Below are positions 57,585 to 64,000 of a stretch of DNA of 64,000 bases, piece after piece. Origin of the DNA: Legionellales bacterium (GTDB taxonomy: Bacteria; Pseudomonadota; Gammaproteobacteria; Berkiellales; Berkiellaceae); contig PANA01000004.1 of the NCBI GenBank assembly GCA_002708265.1, positions 1 to 64,000 on the forward strand, written 5' to 3'. A program made the position numbers and the translations under genes. The notes beneath the pieces are model-generated. The model had not been told where the DNA came from. It searched no databases and saw only the letters and a program-made list of their open reading frames with translations. Within the stretch, counting starts at the first letter, position 1. The number at the start of each line of letters is the position of its first letter.

Positions 57585-58272
57585 AATTTATGCCGATGGG
57601 GCAAATAAACATGAAATGATAGTGCTTTCAAGTAAGGACTATATTAAAGGACTAACCACCAATCCATCTTTAATGAGGCATTCTGGTATTACTGACTATT
57701 CGGAATTTTGTAAAGATATATTAACGCATATTTCAAACAAGCCGATTTTATTTGAAGTGTTTTCAGATGATTTTTACGAGATGGAACGCCAAGCAAGAAT
57801 CATTTCGAGCTGGGGAAAAAATGTTTATGTCAAAATTCCAGTAATGAATACTAGAAGAGAATCGAGTTATGAATTAATCAGACGGCTCTCATATGCAAAT
57901 ATTAAATTGAATGTGACTGCTATTATGACCTTAGAGCAGGTTGAGCGTGTCTCAGCTTCTTTATCACTAGCTGTTCCAAGTATTATCTCAATATTTGTGG
58001 GAAGAATAGCGGATACTGGAGTTTATCCAGTTCAAATTATTAAAGATTCGAAAGATATCATTTCACAAACTCCAAGCAAGGAGTTATTATGGGCAAGTCC
58101 GCGTGAGTTATTAAATATATTTCAAGCAAACTCAGCAGGGTGTGACATAATAACAGTTAATACAAGTATTCTTTCAAAGCTAAACCTGCTTGGAAAAGAC
58201 TTAACTGAGTTTTCACTTGAAACGGTTAGAATGTTTCATTCAGATGCTGAAACGGCTGGCTATGTGCTCTAG
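57556..58272 (+). CDS. Transaldolase-family protein
   Basis: The product is 238 residues from ATG 57556, preceded by AGGGAG. It fits the small transaldolase/fructose-6-phosphate aldolase (TalC/Fsa) group: KIYADGAN near residue 10, LTTNPSLM near 33-40, the Schiff-base lysine Lys93 in VYVKIPV, NVTAIMTLEQ, and SIFVGRIADTG. Genes like this occur in surface-sugar clusters together with heptose or deoxysugar enzymes. Its reaction there is not established to my knowledge. The stop overlaps the next gene by 11 bases. Confidence 0.85.
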   Translation: MRLLSSLAVKIYADGANKHEMIVLSSKDYIKGLTTNPSLMRHSGITDYSEFCKDILTHISNKPILFEVFSDDFYEMERQARIISSWGKNVYVKIPVMNTRRESSYELIRRLSYANIKLNVTAIMTLEQVERVSASLSLAVPSIISIFVGRIADTGVYPVQIIKDSKDIISQTPSKELLWASPRELLNIFQANSAGCDIITVNTSILSKLNLLGKDLTEFSLETVRMFHSDAETAGYVL

Positions 58273-59017
58273 AAGAAAGTTTACGGTTGTAATACCTTCG
58301 CTAAATCAAGGAGATTTTTTATATCAGGCTATAGAGTCTGTTTTAGTTCAAGATGTGAAAAAAGAAGTCATTGTTATGGATGGCGGTTCAACAGACAATT
58401 CAGTTGATATCATTAAGTCCTTTGGTCAGGATATTTACTTTTGGAAAAGTGAAAAAGATAATGGTCAATCAGCATCGATTAATGAGGGTGTTTCTTTAGG
58501 GTCAGGAGATTACGTTTTATGGATAAATAGCGATGACCTTCTTTTGAAAGACTCTTTAAAAGTTTCAGAAGAGTATTTTGAAGCATATCCTTTCGCTCCG
58601 TTTACCTATGGAAGAGTCAACAATCTTTCTGAAATTTCAAAAAATCAATATCCTGTGTGGGTAGAGCCCTTTTCTTTAAAGCGACTGGCTCAAAGGTGTA
58701 TTATATCTCAGCCTGGAACAGTTATCAGAAGAACTTGTTGGGAAGGTGTTTCAGGGTTGGATGAGTCATTATTTATGGCTATGGATTATGATTTATGGTG
58801 GCGTCTTATTCTAAAGTACTCCTCCCCTGTGTTTGTAGATTCACTTTTGGCGATAAACCGTGAACACACTCAAACAAAAACTAGACGGTTTAGAGCACAG
58901 CATTATAAAGAAGCAATACATGTTGTTCGAAAATATACTGGAAAAGTGCCCTTGAAATGGTGGTTAGCGCAACCATACTCTGTTTGGTTTAAAACATTAA
59001 TAGCGATGAGAGACTAA
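58262..59017 (+). CDS. GT2 family glycosyltransferase
   Basis: The product is 251 residues from ATG 58262, within the end of the transaldolase gene. An in-frame ATG 45 bases upstream adds residues that do not look like a GT2 start. It has TVVIPSLNQGDFLYQAIESVL, VIVMDGGSTDNSVDII, GQSASINEGV, WINSDDLLL and MAMDYDLWWRL. It resembles the GT2 half of the fusion protein encoded upstream, so the two domains may be related by duplication. Confidence 0.9.
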   Translation: MCSRRKFTVVIPSLNQGDFLYQAIESVLVQDVKKEVIVMDGGSTDNSVDIIKSFGQDIYFWKSEKDNGQSASINEGVSLGSGDYVLWINSDDLLLKDSLKVSEEYFEAYPFAPFTYGRVNNLSEISKNQYPVWVEPFSLKRLAQRCIISQPGTVIRRTCWEGVSGLDESLFMAMDYDLWWRLILKYSSPVFVDSLLAINREHTQTKTRRFRAQHYKEAIHVVRKYTGKVPLKWWLAQPYSVWFKTLIAMRD

Positions 59018-59274
59018 ATGATTCCTAACCCCATGTTTGTCATGGGTTGGAGGTGTGCTGCTTCTGTTGCAAGAGATGCGCTGAGCTTAAAAAGTGACAC
59101 GGCAGGCCCATTTTTGAAGACCGAGTCAGTCTCAAAGATGTTCAATCAATTATATCTTCTGATTTCAAAGGTTTTATGCATCCAGAAAAATTGCTTCATG
59201 CCAAAGGTTTAACTCCATTTGAATTGTCTGATAGCCACTCTAAGTGGACAAAAAGATCTGGCAGTGTTTTATAA
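59018..59274 (+). pseudogene. Possible frameshifted gene remnant
   Basis: A frame from 59018 (MIPNPMFVMGWRCAASVARDA...) appears to continue in another frame from about 59098 to a stop at 59274 (FEDRVSLKDVQSIISSDF...LTPFELSDSHSKW). Both halves look codon-like and would join after one frameshift. I do not recognise the protein. It may equally be chance. Confidence 0.3.
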
Positions 59275-59823
59275 AGACTGTTCTACATTTAGGTTGTGTC
59301 ATCAATTTAAAGGGAAAGGTTAAGTAGTCATAAATTATTCGTTGATGTCTCAAAAATTGATTGCGGCGCCTGAGAGGATGTCAAAGGCCTTATCTGGGCC
59401 CATTCCAGTTATGCTAGTCCATGTCGTTTGGAATGTTGATTAATGTCTTTCAGAAATTGAAGCATTTTCAGAAATACTACATAAAAAGTACCCACTTATC
59501 TCTTATCGTGTAGCGGTTTTCATATGCCGATTTTAAAAAGTGCCCCTTCGAGGAGTTAAAGGCGCCAAAAGGGGTTGATTTCCATCTTGTCCGATCTGCC
59601 TCTAGTCTCAAGTCAGCCTCCACGTCAGACAAGAACTTAGTTCGTTTGGTCCGTGAGGCATTATTGATAACTGCTTCAAAAATGGAACTGGTTCCTGATA
59701 AAGCGTTGGTATTTTCCAGCAAAGCAAAGAGGCGTCGAAAAGAATACGATCCTGAAGATGTAAAGACATTAAGGGCTTCGGTAAACTAGAAACCAAAAGT
59801 TCACTCTGCAGCAGCACTACTTC
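59275..59823. other. Non-coding or decayed stretch
   Basis: No intact gene is supportable. A start-less open frame of 91 codons runs from 59514 to a stop at 59789 on the plus strand (…FHLVRSAS…KAKRRRKEYDPEDVKTLRASVN) and could be the end of a dead gene. Short minus-strand frames overlap it. Together with the preceding remnant this makes about 800 bases without a working gene. Confidence 0.5.
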
Positions 59824-61446
59824 CTAAGCGGAACAAGAGATGCTAGTTAGACGCGACCCCTCAAATAGGTCGTCATCTAGGCGTGCGCCTGTTGCCTTAG
59901 GATCTAGACCAGGCGTAGCTTGAAAAGACCAGTAATTATATAAAATACCTGGTTCGCTTGTCGTTGCTAGCAAAGGTTCAAAGTCAGCAATAAGTGTGTC
60001 TTCATTCTCGCTTTCATTTGAAAGAGTATGGTTGGAACTAACTGTCTGCTCATCTGTTGTTGGTGTTCGTTCTGGAGCAATAAATACTGGTCTGACACCA
60101 TCAGGTGATAGTATAGACCCCAGCTTAAAAAATGATTTGCCAATTTTTTGGAAATAAATACCTATTTTTGCTCTGATAGTTTGAGCCTGGGTTAGTTTTC
60201 CAATGGTAGGAATATTATCTAGTAGTAGCTCTCCAGCCAGATCTATATAGTGACCGATTAATTTAAATATTTTTCCGAAGCTACGAATAAAAAAATTAAT
60301 ACTTAATGCAGTAAGAACTAAAGGAAACATAACTACCCATGACATAAAATGCAAAATGCCCATAAGTTGGCGACTTCGAGCCCCCTTGAGCATATGGTCA
60401 TCCTGTACTTTAAAGAGACGAGTTCTAGGATGACATGATAGTCCTAAGGCGTGCGATTTAAGTGCATCCATAAGTCCTTTTCTTTTGGTCGATACAGAAT
60501 CACCCGGTAGGGCATATATATACTTACAACCTTTTGGCATCTGCCCAACAATACACACCGGATCGTTTCCGCCATAGATGACAGTAATGTTGTTAGCGCA
60601 TTGCTTATGTTTTTGTCGGTAGTGTCCAGCAGGGACTAGTGCGAATGCTTGCTGGACTTTGTCAGGATATTTTAGAGCCACATTGATGCACATTGAACCG
60701 CCTAAACTTTGTCCGTGTGCAATAACTTTATTCTGACTATTGATCCAACGATCAAGAACGTTTCTACCTAAAAAGGTAAGAATGGTTCCAACAGAAGTTA
60801 AGGGAAAAACATCAGCTAGTAAAGTCCATAAGAATCCGCTGCTGCCTGGAAAGGTGGTTCCCATAAATAGCAGTTGTGAGGGAGCCTCTTTATCCTTTTC
60901 ATGCCTTGGTCGCAAACCATAAGCCCTGTAAGGAGAACCCACGAAAGTAGAGGTCAAATTGAGGCGTTCAAATTCATACTCAACGTCTAAGTATGTTGTC
61001 CCATTATAAACAGGTATGCGCATAGTAGAGCCTGATGCGTACTCAAAGAATGCCGCATAAGAAAGAATATTATTCAGCTGAGCATCTACCCAAGTTTTAT
61101 TCTCTTCTGGTAATGGCGTTGGCATGCGCCTGATAGCATCTGATAGTGCATCTAGTCGAAGCTGGATCTCTGTTTGAATAGCCTGAATTAATTTATTAGA
61201 CGGGTGTATGAGCACAGATAAGAAATAGCTAGACATGATTTCTTTGGGTAATGAATCCCCATTCAATAACACATTGAAGATATGGCGTGTATCTCGCGCA
61301 TATGCATTGTCTTCAGGTGGGGCAAGCCTAATTTCAGGTCGTCCATCTGGCGATACTTCGTCTATGTCATTGACTTTTAGAGGATATCCCTTACGCATGC
61401 GCCAATGAGAGGCTATGGCCGCGCGCTGAGATTCATTAATCGGCAT
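59824..61446 (-). CDS. Alpha/beta hydrolase with membrane segment and disordered tail
   Basis: The product is 540 residues without an N-terminal signal. The nucleophile elbow GQSLGG places Ser247. Asp295 in YGGNDPVC and His351 in VQDDHML are spaced like the acid and base of a serine-hydrolase triad. A hydrophobic segment lies near 362-387, then an amphipathic region (to about 450) and a polar tail rich in Thr, Ser and Glu. The first 150 residues are not recognised. Lipase or esterase activity on membrane lipids is possible but not shown. GGAG lies nine bases before the ATG. It is divergent from the ABC-F gene. Confidence 0.75.
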   Translation of the reverse strand: MPINESQRAAIASHWRMRKGYPLKVNDIDEVSPDGRPEIRLAPPEDNAYARDTRHIFNVLLNGDSLPKEIMSSYFLSVLIHPSNKLIQAIQTEIQLRLDALSDAIRRMPTPLPEENKTWVDAQLNNILSYAAFFEYASGSTMRIPVYNGTTYLDVEYEFERLNLTSTFVGSPYRAYGLRPRHEKDKEAPSQLLFMGTTFPGSSGFLWTLLADVFPLTSVGTILTFLGRNVLDRWINSQNKVIAHGQSLGGSMCINVALKYPDKVQQAFALVPAGHYRQKHKQCANNITVIYGGNDPVCIVGQMPKGCKYIYALPGDSVSTKRKGLMDALKSHALGLSCHPRTRLFKVQDDHMLKGARSRQLMGILHFMSWVVMFPLVLTALSINFFIRSFGKIFKLIGHYIDLAGELLLDNIPTIGKLTQAQTIRAKIGIYFQKIGKSFFKLGSILSPDGVRPVFIAPERTPTTDEQTVSSNHTLSNESENEDTLIADFEPLLATTSEPGILYNYWSFQATPGLDPKATGARLDDDLFEGSRLTSISCSA

Positions 61447-61615
61447 GTCGGTTTTCTCCCATCAAGCCAATATTCTACTGAATATTGGCAGTAAGTTCAA
61501 TAGCTTATAGTGGAGATGCCTGTGAAAATATTGAGTAAAAACAGGGGGCATGAAAGAATGGCCTCAGAAAACTTAAAAGTAAATAAATGACATCCAGTTA
61601 GTTGTGGGAGCAGAT

Positions 61616-63397
61616 ATGTCGACATTAATTCAGATGATAGAGGGCGAAAAGCAAATAGGGCACAAGCGCCTATTTGAACAGGCAAGTTTTATCATCCGAG
61701 AAGGAGAGCATGTTGGCGTAATAGGTCCTAATGGTGCCGGCAAAACCACCTTATTTAAAACACTGGTTGGAGAGTCATCACTAGATACGGGTGAGCTCGT
61801 ATTTGCTCAAAAGTTGAAAATTGGGTATTTAGATCAGGAAAGTACTTGGGCTGAAGATATTACCGCTGAAGATTATTTGGAAGCACATTGCCAAATGCCT
61901 ATTTGGGAGCTAAAAAGTCTAGGATTATCTTTAGGGCTTCAAGAGTCTCATTTCTCTTCGACATTGCAGTCTTTAAGTGGCGGTTATCGTATGCGAATGA
62001 AGCTGCTATACATGATTGGCCAAGAGCCCAATTGCATGCTCCTAGATGAGCCGACGAACTTTTTAGATCTCGAATCAATTATCGTTCTAGAGTCATTTTT
62101 AAAGCAAACCAAAAGTGCTTTTTTAGTGATTTCTCATGATAGAGCATTTTTAAACCGAATTACTAATGTCACTCTTGAAGTAATGGGTGGAAAGATTCGG
62201 CGGCATCCAGGCAATGTTGAAGCGTGGTTAGAGTATAAAGCGCAAGAAGAGGAATTGCTGGATAAAACGATTAAAAATGAGCAGGCAAAAAAGGCGGAAC
62301 TGGAAGCCTTTGTTAATCGATTTAAAGCAAAAGCGTCTAAAGCAAAACAAGCACAAAGCCGGGTGAAGCAATTAGAAAAAATGCCAACAACTGTGAAAAA
62401 TGCGAGCCAGCTGCGAGCGAATATTCGTATACCTAAGCCGATTCATACAGGAAAAGAAACCCTTCATATTGAAAAGGCAGTTCTCGGATATCCTACAAAG
62501 ACAGTGCTAAGTGGCGTGGATTTTCGCTTAATGAAAGGAGACCATTTGGCTGTTGTGGGCTTCAACGGTGCCGGTAAAACGACTTTGCTGAAGTCGCTTG
62601 CAAACCAATTACCTTTAAAAGAAGGGAGTATTAAAATTGGTTTAAATGTTGCTTTTGGTTACTACGCGCAGCATGTGCCAGAACAATTGCCATTAGACAG
62701 TACGGTATTCGAGGCTTTAGCGAGTGCTGCCCACCCTGAAGTATCAGAACAAGAAATCAAAGATATCGCTGGATCACTGCTTTTCAAGGGCGAAGATGTT
62801 CACAAGACGATTGGTGTTCTGTCTGGTGGTGAAAAGTCACGTGTGGCAATAGGGCAGATACTGTTGAAAAAAGCTCCTTGTCTTTTATTAGACGAGCCGA
62901 CTAACCACCTTGACTTTGATACGGTTGAGTCACTGACTGATGCCCTCCGTTCTTACGGGGGTACGATTGTGGTGGTGAGTCACGATCGACACTTCGTTTC
63001 TAGAATCGCTTCGAAAATACTCGAAATTAAAGATGGACAAGCACATTTTTATCCTGGCACTTATGAAGAGTATTGCTGGAGTGTTGAGAAAGGCATGTTG
63101 TCTGGTCGCCAAGAGCCGTCAGATAATGGGCGCAACAAGAAGCAAGGGCAGACAGCTAAATCAACCTCAGGACCCACTATGTCTTTAGGAAAGCTATCCA
63201 AGGCGATTAAAGATGAAGAAAAACGAATTAATCGTTTAGGAAATGAGTTAAAGCGAATTGAGCTGAATTTACAAACAGCAAGTAGTGATGAAAGTGCAAA
63301 GTTGTCGCAGCAGTACAGTGACGTAAAAAGAGAGTTAGAGGGAGCTGAGGCAACTTGGTTGACAATGCAAGAGCAATTAGAAGCTGCTAGAAAATAA
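61616..63397 (+). CDS. ABC-F family ATPase
   Basis: The product is 593 residues from ATG 61616 (GGGAG upstream; an in-frame GTG twelve bases earlier is less likely). It has two ABC domains without membrane segments: Walker A GPNGAGKTTL with signature LSGGYRMRMKL and DEPTNFLD, then GFNGAGKTTL with LSGGEKSRVAI and DEPTNHLD. A basic coiled linker joins them (about 235-285). The C-terminus is a coiled coil like that of Uup. ABC-F proteins act on the ribosome or in DNA metabolism. I cannot assign it to YheS, Uup or another subgroup with certainty. Confidence 0.9.
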   Translation: MSTLIQMIEGEKQIGHKRLFEQASFIIREGEHVGVIGPNGAGKTTLFKTLVGESSLDTGELVFAQKLKIGYLDQESTWAEDITAEDYLEAHCQMPIWELKSLGLSLGLQESHFSSTLQSLSGGYRMRMKLLYMIGQEPNCMLLDEPTNFLDLESIIVLESFLKQTKSAFLVISHDRAFLNRITNVTLEVMGGKIRRHPGNVEAWLEYKAQEEELLDKTIKNEQAKKAELEAFVNRFKAKASKAKQAQSRVKQLEKMPTTVKNASQLRANIRIPKPIHTGKETLHIEKAVLGYPTKTVLSGVDFRLMKGDHLAVVGFNGAGKTTLLKSLANQLPLKEGSIKIGLNVAFGYYAQHVPEQLPLDSTVFEALASAAHPEVSEQEIKDIAGSLLFKGEDVHKTIGVLSGGEKSRVAIGQILLKKAPCLLLDEPTNHLDFDTVESLTDALRSYGGTIVVVSHDRHFVSRIASKILEIKDGQAHFYPGTYEEYCWSVEKGMLSGRQEPSDNGRNKKQGQTAKSTSGPTMSLGKLSKAIKDEEKRINRLGNELKRIELNLQTASSDESAKLSQQYSDVKRELEGAEATWLTMQEQLEAARK

Positions 63398-63408
63398 TCG
63401 CAGACAAT

Positions 63409-63435
63409 AAAAAAGGCGCCAATGGCGCCTTTTTT
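63409..63435. terminator. Bidirectional terminator between convergent genes
   Basis: AAAAAAGGCGCC and GGCGCCTTTTTT form a perfect hairpin around AAT, between the ABC-F gene and the convergent partial gene. A and T runs on either side allow function in both directions. Confidence 0.92.
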
Positions 63436-63448
63436 GAGTGCTTCACTT

Positions 63449-64000
63449 TTAAGCTCTAAGTGAAGAGCTTCTGTTTGCTCTCTCAGAAACATCAGCGTCA
63501 GCAGTATGTCTGGTAGCGTCGTCTGCATCCCGTCGAGCGGTCGCTGTAGCTGCTGCAGGTGTAAATCTGGCAGTCTGGTTGAGTTCTGGACGTGCTGCCT
63601 CGTTTCCTCCATCTTGAGCAGGAGAAGAGCGTTCTTCGCCTTGATAGTTTGAAGCGCGATTGTTTTCACGAGCAGTAACAATTGCTGCACCAATTAAAGT
63701 GCCTAAAGCAATAGCGGCGAATGCACCGGCGATCATTAAACCGATGGGACCGCAGCATGCAGCAATAAGTGCTGCTAAAGCAGTCACAGCAAAAGTTGTC
63801 CATAGACCAACCTCAAGCGCTGTTGGCTTACGTGAAGGAATCCTTGAACGTGAAGAATGTGACGTAACAACTAGAGCAGCTGGCCGACGATCACGAAATA
63901 GTACAGGCCTACGAGAAGAGCTGAGCCCTCGTCTGGTGGTAAGCAGTCTTCTGGATGACTGAACATCTCGACGAGTTAACGGAATTGTTGACGCTGGTGT
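63449..64000 (-). CDS. Small membrane protein of unknown function, 5' end beyond the window
   Basis: The frame is open without a stop from 63449 to the right edge (183 codons plus stop), so the gene is partial. A GTG at 63787 is not a convincing start because the same frame continues upstream. The visible N-terminal part is rich in Arg, Ser and Thr (RRLLTTRRGLSSSRRP). In the middle are two hydrophobic segments joined by ACCGP. The C-terminal part is polar and Ala/Arg-rich, with TARFTPAAATATARRD. It resembles in layout, not in clear sequence, the unknown membrane proteins of the island. No function can be given. Confidence 0.65.
   Translation of the reverse strand, partial: TPASTIPLTRRDVQSSRRLLTTRRGLSSSRRPVLFRDRRPAALVVTSHSSRSRIPSRKPTALEVGLWTTFAVTALAALIAACCGPIGLMIAGAFAAIALGTLIGAAIVTARENNRASNYQGEERSSPAQDGGNEAARPELNQTARFTPAAATATARRDADDATRHTADADVSERANRSSSLRA

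Overview
The window is chromosomal DNA of a gammaproteobacterium of moderate GC content. The main evidence is the tRNA order Thr(TGT)-Tyr-Gly-Thr(GGT)-tuf, the uninterrupted secE-nusG-rplKAJL-rpoBC-rpsLG-fusA-S10-spc-alpha series, and the block rplQ...uvrA-MFS-ssb, all familiar from gammaproteobacteria such as Pseudomonas. I cannot fix the order. A SidE-type phosphodiesterase-like protein and several odd secreted or membrane proteins hint at a host-associated lineage (Legionellales- or Oceanospirillales-like), but that is inference.

Layout. 1-490: 3' end of a 23S rRNA gene, 5S rRNA and its terminator. 488-2016: birA (without a DNA-binding domain) and coaX. 2001-3955: a strong promoter, four tRNAs, tuf and tRNA-Trp. 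3971-32676: an almost unbroken information-processing superoperon of protein export, transcription and ribosomal protein genes, all on the plus strand. Visible control points are an rplJ leader, an rplL-rpoB attenuator, an overlapping terminator/promoter before rpsL, and a candidate promoter before rpsM. There is no tuf between fusA and rpsJ, and no room for an S10 leader.

32686-39898 is an accessory island inserted between rplQ and uvrA. It holds two paralogous secreted M61-like metallopeptidases on the minus strand, a 763-residue protein with a SidE-type phosphodiesterase-like N-terminus, a tandem pair of unknown membrane proteins, and a small protein with a near-perfect double-glycine leader. 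The small protein is translationally coupled to the second peptidase. This is the most novel-looking part of the window.

39968-48649 returns to more ordinary genes: uvrA, an MFS transporter, ssb, a SulP anion transporter with a tandem universal stress protein, a VOC protein and an APH-type kinase. 48829-59017 is a surface-polysaccharide region: SGNH hydrolase and carbamoyltransferase, an AI-2E-type permease, a Wzm/Wzt O-antigen exporter, a methyltransferase-glycosyltransferase fusion, a remnant of a heptose-bisphosphate phosphatase-like gene, a transaldolase-like protein and a GT2 glycosyltransferase. 59018-59823 is decayed DNA. The end holds a serine hydrolase with a membrane tail, an ABC-F ATPase, and a partial gene running off the right edge.

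All names come from reading the translated sequence and recalled family motifs. No database search was possible.
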